Of a stretch of DNA of 64,000 nt, positions 1-7,658 are shown piece after piece. The notes under the pieces are model-generated. The model made no database searches and had not been told where the DNA came from. It saw nothing but the letters and a program-made list of their open reading frames with translations. A program made the position numbers and the translations under genes. Source of the DNA: Streptomyces sp. S4.7 (GTDB lineage Bacteria > Actinomycetota > Actinomycetes > Streptomycetales > Streptomycetaceae); assembly GCF_010384365.1 (NCBI RefSeq), contig NZ_CP048397.1:3286001-3350000 (forward strand), read 5' to 3'. Position 1 is the stretch's first letter, and each line of letters begins with the position of its first letter.

Positions 1-165
1 TGCTCCGCGCTGCTCGGCGCGGTGATCGTCGTACTCGCCGACCTCCTCGCGCGCAAGCTGTTCGCGCCCACCGAACTGCCCGTGGGCGTGCTCACGGCCG
101 CGATCGGTGCCCCGTATCTGATCTGGCTGATCATCCGCAGCCGTACCGCAGGAGCTGGAGCATGA
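1..165 (+). CDS. FecCD-family iron-siderophore ABC permease, C-terminal fragment
   Basis: This is the last 54 codons of a gene that starts outside the window. The fragment has a hydrophobic stretch, a short loop containing LFAPTELPVG, then a final membrane segment APYLIWLIIRS. The pattern of E-LPVGV-T--IGAPYF-WL is typical of the end of FecCD/BtuC permeases, which form the membrane channel for ferric-siderophore or vitamin B12 uptake. Its TGA stop overlaps the ATG of the downstream ATPase gene by four bases (ATGA), so the two are surely co-transcribed and translationally coupled. The substrate cannot be told from this piece. Confidence 0.85.
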   Translation, partial: CSALLGAVIVVLADLLARKLFAPTELPVGVLTAAIGAPYLIWLIIRSRTAGAGA

Positions 166-1031
166 GCATGGGCGCAGGCACGGGCACGGGCACGGGCATC
201 GGTGGCCGGACGGAGGCGCGGGAGACCGGCGTGAGCCGGCTCGCGGCCCACGAGCTGACGCTCGCCTACGACGACCGCACGGTCGTACACGGTCTCGAAC
301 TGGCCGTCCCCGACGGGCGGGTGACCGTGATCGTCGGCCCCAACGCCTGCGGCAAGTCGACCACGCTGCGCGCGCTCGGGCGGCTGCTGAGGCCGAAGAG
401 CGGTTCGGTGCTGCTGGACGGCGCGGAGCTGGCGAGCATCCCGACGCGGAGGATCGCGCAGTCGATCGGTCTGCTGCCGCAGTCGCCGTCCGCGCCCGAG
501 GCGATCACCGTCGCCGACCTGGTCTCGCGCGGGCGCCAGCCACATCAGCGCTGGTGGCAGCAGTGGTCGGAGGAGGACGAGCGGGCCGTGACGGACGCGA
601 TGGGGCGTACGGACGTGACCGAGCTGGCCGAGCGGTCGGTCGACGAACTGTCGGGCGGTCAGCGGCAGCGCGTGTGGATCGCGATGGCGCTGGCGCAGGA
701 GACGGATCTGCTGCTGCTGGACGAGCCGACGACGTTCCTGGACATCGCCCACCAGGTGGAGGTGCTCGACCTGGTGCGCCGCCTCAACCACGACCAGGGC
801 CGCACGGTCGTGATCGTGCTCCACGACCTCAACCAGGCGGCGCGGTACGCCGATCACCTGGTGGCCATGAAGGAGGGCCGGATCGTCGCGGAGGGCGCTC
901 CGGGCGAGGTCGTCACGGCGGAGCTGGTACGCGAGGTGTTCGGCCTCGAATCGGTGGTGGTCCCGGACCCGGTGACGGGGTCACCGCTGGTGGTCCCGGG
1001 GGCGCCGTACCGGCCGGGGGACGGGGAGTAG
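162..1031 (+). CDS. FecE-type siderophore ABC transporter ATP-binding protein
   Basis: ATPase subunit of a ferric-siderophore importer, acting on the cytoplasmic face with the FecCD permease just upstream. Visible motifs are Walker A GPNACGKST (about residues 59-67), Q-loop LLPQ, signature LSGGQRQR (163-170), Walker B LLLLDEP (183-189) and a switch His in VLHDLNQA. The Walker A Ala replaces the more usual Gly but is tolerated in this family. The first ~27 residues are a Gly/Thr-rich low-complexity leader made of a short repeat. The ATG at 162 overlaps the permease stop; a GTG at 231 is an alternative start that would remove the leader. Confidence 0.92.
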   Translation: MSMGAGTGTGTGIGGRTEARETGVSRLAAHELTLAYDDRTVVHGLELAVPDGRVTVIVGPNACGKSTTLRALGRLLRPKSGSVLLDGAELASIPTRRIAQSIGLLPQSPSAPEAITVADLVSRGRQPHQRWWQQWSEEDERAVTDAMGRTDVTELAERSVDELSGGQRQRVWIAMALAQETDLLLLDEPTTFLDIAHQVEVLDLVRRLNHDQGRTVVIVLHDLNQAARYADHLVAMKEGRIVAEGAPGEVVTAELVREVFGLESVVVPDPVTGSPLVVPGAPYRPGDGE

Positions 1032-1431
1032 TCGCGCGCGACGGCGCCGTCCCCCCGGACGCCGGACGGGGTCGGGTCGTGCCGCCCGGCGCGGTCGCGG
1101 ATCGAGGACGACCGGGAGCCGCTTCGAAGCGCGGGCGCGCGTCGGCGCGCGGCGTGTGCCGGCGGAGCCGGGAGCGGCACGGAAGCACGTCACCGACAGC
1201 GGAGCATGGCGACCCGGCGGCCACGGAGACGCAGCGACGGCGCCCACCACCTCAGCCCTCACGGTGGCGGGAGCGTGGTTGCGCGGCAACGCGGCAAGCG
1301 TCGACGGCACCGGCGGTCAGCCCGGCAACACGGCGAGAGCCCGTCGGCACGACAGCGGCCGTGGACGTGCGACAAGGCGGTGGCGCCGCGACGGCAACGC
1401 GATTGCGCGGCAGCCCGGTACCGTCGGCAGC
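1032..1431. other. 400-bp region without a recognisable gene
   Basis: This gap lies between the convergent ends of the siderophore ATPase gene and a minus-strand membrane-protein gene. Open frames here encode only Arg/Pro/Gly-rich low-complexity sequence and look like GC artefacts. The stretch from about 1240 to 1440 repeats short motifs such as GCGGCAACGCG. I see no clear terminator hairpin with a T-run. Confidence 0.5.
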
Positions 1432-2559
1432 TCAGCGGCGGCGGGAGCGCCAGACCAGGAAGAGTGCCGAGCTGACCGCCGCCACCCGGATCACCAACGG
1501 CCAGGTCGCCGAGAGCGCCTCGCCCATCGTGCCCTCCGGGATGGGCTCGCCCCAGCGTTCCGTCGCACGGCCCCAGAGCCAGATCCCGCCGCCGACCACG
1601 GCCACGATCGGCAGACCGAAGACCGCCAGCTTCGCCTCGAAGCGGGACAGCCGGCGTGAGGCGTACGCGAGGACCCAGCCGCCCGCGAGCGCCAGCCAGG
1701 AGCCGAGGACCGCGCCGACGACGAGGAGGGCGGCGGCCAGCAGGAGGAACGGGTTGGTGAGCCGCAGCCCGGGGCCCGCGCCCGGGGCGGCGGGGGCGGG
1801 GTCGGGCTTCTTGGCGCGGGGGCGCAGTCGTGACAGCAGCCGGCGCCGCTCGGGCGTCTGCGCCACTTCCATCGCGCCGGCCCCGTCCGCCGCCGCCTCC
1901 GCCTCCGCCTCCGCCGCGAGGCGGGCCTTCTCGTCACGTTCCTCGGGCGTCGGCGGCGGCTTCAGTATCTCGGGGATCTCGACCCCGCCGACGAACCCGG
2001 AGACACCGGTCGCCGTGCCCATCGGGCCGGCGTCGACACGCCACCAGTCCGGTTCACCGCCGGACTCGCCGAGTTCGTGCATGGGCGCCAGATGCGGCGG
2101 GGAGGCGGTGGGTTCGGCGGGCGTCTCGGGTGCGGTCCGGCGCTTCTGCTTCGGCAGCGAGGGCCCGTCAGGCCCCCGCCCCTCGCCGGAAGCACCGAGC
2201 CCGAGCCCGAGCCCGAGGCCCAGCCCGCGCCCCAGCTTGCCGCGCTGCTTGGGAAGCCTGGGCCCGGACCGGGGTTCTGGAACGGGATCGGGTGACGGAT
2301 CCGGCGCCGGCTGCCGGTCGGCGAACGTGCCGCCCGGCGCCGCCGCGCCCACCACCTGGTCCGGCGAACCGAGCCGCCCCAGGATGCGGCGGACGGCGGC
2401 GGGACTGTCGCCGCCGAACTTCCCGCGCTGCTTGTCGATCTCGCCGCGCAGCTCGGAGACGAGTCTCATCCGGTCACCGGAGGGCAACTGCCTTTGCTGG
2501 GCCACGTCTCCGACCCTGCTCAGATAGTCGTAGACGAGCTGGTCGCTCTCGATCCCCAC
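1432..2559 (-). CDS. Conserved Streptomyces integral membrane protein with HAAS-like N-terminus
   Basis: The start is GTG at 2559, preceded by GCGGAGGGCAGT. This gives 375 aa. The N-terminal ~70 residues (DQLVYDYLSRV, then SELRGEIDKQR and a motif about a gap before LGSPDQVV) resemble HAAS/DUF1700-type helical domains found in actinobacterial membrane regulators. A long Pro/Gly/Arg-rich middle follows. The last ~110 residues hold about four membrane helices (LLLAAALLVVGAVLGSWLALA, VFGLPIVAVVGGGIWLWG, and a final segment ending in arginines). The function is unknown. The start lies 40 bp inside the run-on end of the upstream gene. Confidence 0.75.
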   Translation of the reverse strand: MGIESDQLVYDYLSRVGDVAQQRQLPSGDRMRLVSELRGEIDKQRGKFGGDSPAAVRRILGRLGSPDQVVGAAAPGGTFADRQPAPDPSPDPVPEPRSGPRLPKQRGKLGRGLGLGLGLGLGASGEGRGPDGPSLPKQKRRTAPETPAEPTASPPHLAPMHELGESGGEPDWWRVDAGPMGTATGVSGFVGGVEIPEILKPPPTPEERDEKARLAAEAEAEAAADGAGAMEVAQTPERRRLLSRLRPRAKKPDPAPAAPGAGPGLRLTNPFLLLAAALLVVGAVLGSWLALAGGWVLAYASRRLSRFEAKLAVFGLPIVAVVGGGIWLWGRATERWGEPIPEGTMGEALSATWPLVIRVAAVSSALFLVWRSRRR

Positions 2560-3653
2560 ACTGCCCTCCGCACATACGCGCCGTACCTGGGGCCGATGGT
2601 GTCGCGCTCGTCCCCGTACGTCCAGTACGGCGCGTGCGGGCGGCTCCTGGGTCGCGCCTGTCCCCCAGGTCCTGACTTCACACTGGCGTCTGGCTCCCAC
2701 CCTGCCGGCGGACGACGCCAGTTCGAAGACAGGCCCCAGGCGGGCGGACCCGGCGGCCACGGCACGTCCGCGACGAGGGGAAGGATCATCTCCTCCTCGT
2801 AGTCGAGGTGCGCGGTCAGCTCCGTCGTCATCCGTGCCAACTCGGCCCGGAAGCGCGGCGGATCGGCGGCGCCGATGTCGGCGAGCAGCGCCACCAGCCG
2901 CTCCTGGACGCGGGCGACCGTGCGGTGTTCGGCGCGCAGCCGGTCGAAGACGTCGGTCAGATGCGGGTGGTAGTGGGCGATCCCGGGGAACAAGTGCCCG
3001 TCCTCGCCGGTGTGGTGGAACTCCAGCGCCTGGCAGAACGCCAGGCAGCGCTGCCGGATCTGCAACCCGAGACCCGGCGCCGGCGGCTCGCCGGGACCCT
3101 CGTGGGCGTCGAGCGCGGCGAAGTGCGCGTCGATGTCGGCGGTCACCAGCCGCGGTTGGAGGCGCAGTTGGTCATGGACCTCCAGGATCTTGTCGGCGAG
3201 GGTCCGCACCTCGCGCGGGCTCCCGTCGTCGGGCACGGCGGGCTCCAGCACCACGACCGGCAGGGTGCGGGTGGTGGCGGCCTGGTAGTCGCCGTATCCG
3301 GGAGCCTCGCGTACGACGTGCGCGAACAGCTCGTCGCGCCTCGCCCCTTCGGCCGGGACCGCGAGGGCCTGGTAGGCGCTGGTGCCGATCTCGACGTCGA
3401 CCACGGGGTGGGCGAGCAGGTTGCGGTACCAGTGGGGGTCGTCGGAGGCGCCGAGGTTGGAGGCGACGAGCAGGAGCGAGCCGCCGTGGCGGACGTACCC
3501 GAGGGGAGTGGTCCTGGCGGTTCCGGACTTCGCGCCGGTGGTGGTCAGCAGGAGCAGGTTCCCGCCTTCGAAGGGGCCGCCGACCTTCCCCTCGTTGGCG
3601 CGGAACTCCTCGATGACGGACTCATTGACGGATGCATTGAACGATGTGGGCAT
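2520..3653 (-). CDS. DDN-type nitroreductase domain fused to a hemerythrin HHE domain, with run-on C-terminus
   Basis: Residues 1-140 match the deazaflavin (F420)-dependent nitroreductase family (GGPFEGGNLLLLTTTGAKSG, RTTPLGYV, DPHWYRNLLAHP). Residues ~150-295 form a hemerythrin-like helical bundle with candidate metal ligands EVHDQLR, FHHTGEDGHLFPG, LRAEHRTV and LDYEEEMILP. Such two-domain proteins are common in Streptomyces and are presumed to be cytoplasmic redox or oxygen/NO-responsive enzymes. About 75-80 residues after PWPPGPPA are Arg/Pro/Ser-rich, unrelated to either domain, and overlap the next gene's RBS and start. That tail looks like read-through after loss of the normal stop. Confidence 0.82.
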   Translation of the reverse strand: MPTSFNASVNESVIEEFRANEGKVGGPFEGGNLLLLTTTGAKSGTARTTPLGYVRHGGSLLLVASNLGASDDPHWYRNLLAHPVVDVEIGTSAYQALAVPAEGARRDELFAHVVREAPGYGDYQAATTRTLPVVVLEPAVPDDGSPREVRTLADKILEVHDQLRLQPRLVTADIDAHFAALDAHEGPGEPPAPGLGLQIRQRCLAFCQALEFHHTGEDGHLFPGIAHYHPHLTDVFDRLRAEHRTVARVQERLVALLADIGAADPPRFRAELARMTTELTAHLDYEEEMILPLVADVPWPPGPPAWGLSSNWRRPPAGWEPDASVKSGPGGQARPRSRPHAPYWTYGDERDTIGPRYGAYVRRAVWGSRATSSSTTI

Positions 3654-4039
3654 GCGTGTGTGTTCTCCGGAAGATGGAGGCAGCCTTCGGACACGGCAGA
3701 GCCGGGGGCTGCGAAGGATGAGAGACGACGTGCGACAGCGCTGTTCGCGCTCGTGGCTACGTCACGTACGGGTCGCGGAGTACGTACTCGTGCTCATGGC
3801 GGATCCCCTGAATGAAGGGTGCTCGCCCGGTCACCGGCCCGCCCACTGCTCTTCGGCCGGCACCACGCGGCACCGCGTCCATTACACGCAGCCGCCTGCC
3901 GGCTGTCAACAAGCCCCGGACGACGCCCTCCCCGCACCGCGCCGCACGGCCCCCGACGGCCACCACCCCGGCCAGGCGCCCCGCAGGGGCTAACGTGGGG
4001 CGGATGACGGGAATCAGCTAGCCGCCCCTGGAGGCGCAC
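3654..4039. other. 386-bp divergent intergenic region
   Basis: This gap separates the divergently transcribed nitroreductase-hemerythrin gene (minus) and the large helicase-domain gene (plus), so it should hold both promoters. The sequence is less GC-rich than its neighbours around 3700-3800. A Shine-Dalgarno CCTGGAGGCGC lies just before the GTG at 4040. No confident small gene was seen. Confidence 0.5.
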
Positions 4040-6586
4040 GTGTCCGAACGAACCGGCGCAACGCCCCCGCGTACGCTCGCGGAGGCCCTGCGCACCCGCG
4101 ACGACGACGCGCTGGCCGCTCTGCTGCGCACGCGCCCCGACCTGCTGAGCCCCGTACCGAACGACCTCAGCCAGCTCGCCACCCGGGCCGGCACCCGCGC
4201 CTCCGTGATGCGGGCGCTGGAGCGGCTAGACCGATTCACGCTCCAGACCGCCGAGGCGCTGGCGGCCTCGACCGACCCCGCGCCGTACGAGGCCCTGCTC
4301 GCCCTGATGACCGGCGACGAGGGTGACGCGCGGGTCGAGGCGGCCCTGCCGCGCGCCGTCGCGGCGCTGCGCGAACAGGCGCTGATCTGGGGCGCGGACG
4401 ACCGGCTGCGGCTGGTCCGTACGGCCCGCGAGATCCTGGCCCCCTCCCCCGGCCACCCCTCCCCGACCGGCCTCGGCCCGACCGTCGCCGAGGCCACGGC
4501 AGGGATGTCGCCCGGCCGGATCCAGGAGATCATCAGCACCGCCGGTCTGCCCTCCACGCACGACCCGGTCTCGGCGGTCGCCGCGCTGGCCGCGCTGTTC
4601 ACCGACCGCACCCGTATGGCGGCGCTGCTCGACACCGCCCCGCCCGACGCGCTGACCGTCCTCGACCGACTGGTGTGGGGGCCGCCGTACGGCGAGATCA
4701 CCTCGAAGCCCGCGCCGCCCGTGCAGTGGCTGCGCGACCACGGGCTGCTGCTGCCGACCTCCACGCGCACCGTCGTGCTGCCGCGCGAGGCCGCGCTGCA
4801 TCTGCGCGGGGGCCGCGCGCACCGCCACGCCGAGCCGGAGCCGCCGGCGATCCTGCCGCATCCCTCGGCGTCGTCGGCGGCCTCGTCGGCCGTCAGCCGT
4901 CCACAGGTTGTGGACAGCGCGGCGGCGGCACAGGCGTACACCGCGCTGGAGACGATCGAGGAGCTCGCCAAGGAGTGGAACGAGGGCGGCCCGAACGTCC
5001 TGCGCGCCGGCGGTCTCTCCGTACGCGACCTCAAGCGCACCGCCACCGCCCTGGACGTCACCGAGCCCGTGGCCGCCTTCTGGGTCGAACTCGCCTACGC
5101 GGCCGGGCTGTTGGCGGCGGACGGTGAGGCCGACGAGCGGTACGCGCCGACGCCCGCCTACGACCAGTGGCCCGATCTGCCCCCGGCGCAGCGGTGGGCC
5201 GCACTGGCCACGGCCTGGCTCCGCGCCACCCGCACCGCGGGCCTCGTCGGCGGCCAGGACAGCAAGGGCCGTACGCTCGCCGCGCTCGGCCCCGACCTGG
5301 ACCGCGGCGCCGCGCCGGAGGTACGGCGCCATGTCCTCGACCTGCTCGCGAGCCTCCCGGAGGGCACCGCCCCCGACCCGGAGAGCGTGCTCGCCCGGCT
5401 GCGCTGGGAGCGCCCGCTGCGCGGCGCGGCGGCCGGCCGGCCCGAGGACCTGCGCGCGCGCATCGCCGCGTGGACCCTCAACGAGGCGGAGATGCTGGGC
5501 ATCACCGGCCGCGGCGCGCTCTCGTCGCACGGCCGCGCGCTGATCGCCCCGGACGCCGGGGCGGGCGGGGCGACGGGCGCGTTCCCGAAACCGGCCGCAC
5601 GGGCGGCCACCGGCGCCGAACTCCCGGCCGCCGGTCTGCACGCGGCCCACGCCCTGGCCCCCCACCTCCCCGAACCCCTCGACCACGTCCTCCTCCAGGC
5701 CGACCTCACCGCCGTCGCCCCCGGGCCGCTGCTGCGCCCGCTCGCCGAGACGCTGTCCGTGATCGCCGACATCGAGTCACGCGGCGGCGCCACCGTCTAC
5801 CGCTTCACGCCCGCGTCCGTACGCCGCGCCCTCGACGCCGGGCGGTCCGCGTCCGACCTGCACGCGTTCCTGGCCGCCCACAGCCGTACGCCGGTACCGC
5901 AGCCGCTCAGCTATCTCATCGACGACATGGCGCGCCGCCACGGGCATCTGCGGATCGGCGCCGCGTCGGCGTACGTACGCTGCGACGACGAGGCCGTCCT
6001 GGACGAGATCCTGGCCGACCGGCGCTCCCAGGGCCTGCGGCTGCGCCGGCTGGCGCCCACCGTCCTCGCGGCCCAGGCCGACCCGACGACGCTGCTGGAC
6101 GGGCTGCGCACGATGGGCCTCGCGCCGGCCGCCGAGTCCGCCGACGGCGACGTCCTGGTCACGCGCGCCCACGCGCACCGCACCCCGCCGCGTACGCCGC
6201 CTGCCCCCGTGCCGGACGGCCCGCCCGTGCCCGCGCCGCCGCTGCTCGGCGCGGCGGTACGGGCGATCCGGGCGGGCGACCAGGCGGCGACCGTCGTACG
6301 CAAGACGCTCCCCGAACCGGCCGAGGCCGCGGCGACGGCACGCGGGGACCTGCCCCGCACCACGTCGGCCGAGACCCTGGCGACGGTCCAGGCCGCCGCG
6401 CTGACGGGCTCGGCGCTCTGGATCGGTTATGTGAACGCGGAGGGCGCGGCGAGCCAGCGGGTGATCGCGCCCGTGCGGGTCGAGGGCGGCTTCGTGACGG
6501 CGTACGACCACACGGCGGACGAGGTCCGCACCTACCCGCTGCACCGCATCACCGGCGTCTCGGAACTGGCGGACGACCCGGCGTAG
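4040..6586 (+). CDS. Large XPB/Ssl2-type helicase C-terminal-domain protein (helicase-associated protein)
   Basis: The protein has 848 aa with a GTG start behind a GGAGG site. It belongs to an actinobacterial family annotated as helicase-associated or XPB/Ssl2-like C-terminal domain (PF13625-like). There are no Walker A/B motifs, so it is unlikely to be an active helicase on its own. The region around residues 540-700 (DHVLLQADLTAVAPGPLL, VYRFTPASVRRALDAG, PLSYLIDDMARRHG, GAASAYVRCDD) is the conserved winged core. The last ~85 residues look like a small WYL-type beta fold (ALWIGYVNAEG, YPLHRITGV). The true XPB helicase lies two genes away, and the pair probably works together in DNA repair or transcription. 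Confidence 0.85.
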   Translation: MSERTGATPPRTLAEALRTRDDDALAALLRTRPDLLSPVPNDLSQLATRAGTRASVMRALERLDRFTLQTAEALAASTDPAPYEALLALMTGDEGDARVEAALPRAVAALREQALIWGADDRLRLVRTAREILAPSPGHPSPTGLGPTVAEATAGMSPGRIQEIISTAGLPSTHDPVSAVAALAALFTDRTRMAALLDTAPPDALTVLDRLVWGPPYGEITSKPAPPVQWLRDHGLLLPTSTRTVVLPREAALHLRGGRAHRHAEPEPPAILPHPSASSAASSAVSRPQVVDSAAAAQAYTALETIEELAKEWNEGGPNVLRAGGLSVRDLKRTATALDVTEPVAAFWVELAYAAGLLAADGEADERYAPTPAYDQWPDLPPAQRWAALATAWLRATRTAGLVGGQDSKGRTLAALGPDLDRGAAPEVRRHVLDLLASLPEGTAPDPESVLARLRWERPLRGAAAGRPEDLRARIAAWTLNEAEMLGITGRGALSSHGRALIAPDAGAGGATGAFPKPAARAATGAELPAAGLHAAHALAPHLPEPLDHVLLQADLTAVAPGPLLRPLAETLSVIADIESRGGATVYRFTPASVRRALDAGRSASDLHAFLAAHSRTPVPQPLSYLIDDMARRHGHLRIGAASAYVRCDDEAVLDEILADRRSQGLRLRRLAPTVLAAQADPTTLLDGLRTMGLAPAAESADGDVLVTRAHAHRTPPRTPPAPVPDGPPVPAPPLLGAAVRAIRAGDQAATVVRKTLPEPAEAAATARGDLPRTTSAETLATVQAAALTGSALWIGYVNAEGAASQRVIAPVRVEGGFVTAYDHTADEVRTYPLHRITGVSELADDPA

Positions 6587-6604
6587 CCCCGCGCGGGGCG
6601 CTAC
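6583..6604. terminator. Likely bidirectional hairpin between convergent genes
   Basis: GTAGCCCCGC faces GCGGGGCGCTAC with one bulge. It overlaps the helicase-protein stop and the stop of the VanZ-like gene on the other strand, where a shared terminator is expected. Confidence 0.5.
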
Positions 6605-7446
6605 TTCGGACTCTTCTTCGCGGGCGTGGTCTTCTTCACCGGGGACTTCTTCGCGGTCGCGGTCTTCCCGGCCGTGGTCTTCTTCGCCGCCGCCTTCTTC
6701 CCCGCCGTCTTCTTCGCCGCCGTCTTCTTCGCGGCCACGGGCTCGCGCCTCACCGCGGACCGCACGCGCTCGGTCCACGGCGTGCGACCCGTCGTGGGCG
6801 TGCCCACACCCGCGCGCCGGGCCTTCTTCTCCGCCACCCGCTCACGCCGCTCCGCCTCGCGCTCTTCCTCACGCTCCCGCTCGCGCCGGACCTGCGCCTC
6901 CAGCGAGCGGAACCCCAGCGTGTGGAAGCGGTGGCTGAACCGGCGCCCGATCAGCAGATACGCCAGGAACGCACCGCTCGCGTTCATGATCACGTCGTCC
7001 ACGTCGAAGGCCCGGCCCTCGACGATCGCGCCCTGCGCCAGCTCCACCACGGTCATCATGACCACGGTCAGCGCCATCACCCGCAGCATCCGGAACCTGC
7101 GCGGCACCAGCACCGGCAGCAGCAGCCCGAACGGCGCGCCCATCAGCACGTTGCCGCCGACCTGCTTGCAGGCGGCGAGGAAGGTGTAGTCCTCGGCGTA
7201 CTGGCGCAGCGAGTGCCCCGGCTGGAGATTGGACCCGGCGATCTCCGACGAGGCGGGTGACGGCGTGAGTGTCAACTCCGCGAGAACGGCGGCGAACCCG
7301 ACCAGCAGCAGGAGCGCCACGGCCAGAATGACCACCCGCAGCACGGCTCCGCCCCACGACGTACTCCAGGACGACGTCGCGTTCACCGAGCCGTCCACCC
7401 CGCGGGCGCTGCCCCGCCCACCCGTCGGTTCCATTTCAGCGGCCAT
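6601..7446 (-). CDS. VanZ-like membrane protein with lysine-rich histone-H1-like tail
   Basis: About 281 aa from the ATG at 7446 (MAAEMEP). A short N-terminal segment is followed by four hydrophobic segments. VanZ-family signatures are NVLMGAPFGLLLPVL, VVMMTVVELAQ and DVDDVIMNASGAFLAYLL. VanZ-like domains occur in teicoplanin resistance and in many proteins of unknown function. After the last helix come a charged coiled-coil-like stretch (QVRREREREEEREAERRE) and about 50 residues of AAKKTA/GKK/AKKS repeats like the C-termini of histone H1 and actinobacterial HupS. That tail would face the cytoplasm and could bind nucleic acid or acidic polymers. Divergent from the XPB gene; an upstream in-frame extension is unlikely to be translated. 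Confidence 0.8.
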   Translation of the reverse strand: MAAEMEPTGGRGSARGVDGSVNATSSWSTSWGGAVLRVVILAVALLLLVGFAAVLAELTLTPSPASSEIAGSNLQPGHSLRQYAEDYTFLAACKQVGGNVLMGAPFGLLLPVLVPRRFRMLRVMALTVVMMTVVELAQGAIVEGRAFDVDDVIMNASGAFLAYLLIGRRFSHRFHTLGFRSLEAQVRREREREEEREAERRERVAEKKARRAGVGTPTTGRTPWTERVRSAVRREPVAAKKTAAKKTAGKKAAAKKTTAGKTATAKKSPVKKTTPAKKSPK

Positions 7447-7658
7447 ACGCCGCGCCTGCCCCCGACCGCGCCACGTACGCACCCGAGTCGCCCCGGTCCG
7501 GCGCTCGGCGGGGAAGACGCGCGAGAGGGGCGTCCGGTCCGTCCTGAACGCGCGCTTCCGGTGGCCCCGAGGCTCCCCCTCCACGAAAGCACCCGCGATA
7601 CGCCACACTGGACGTTTGGCCGTGGGAAGTGGCCGTACGTAGGACGGAAGGCGCTGCT

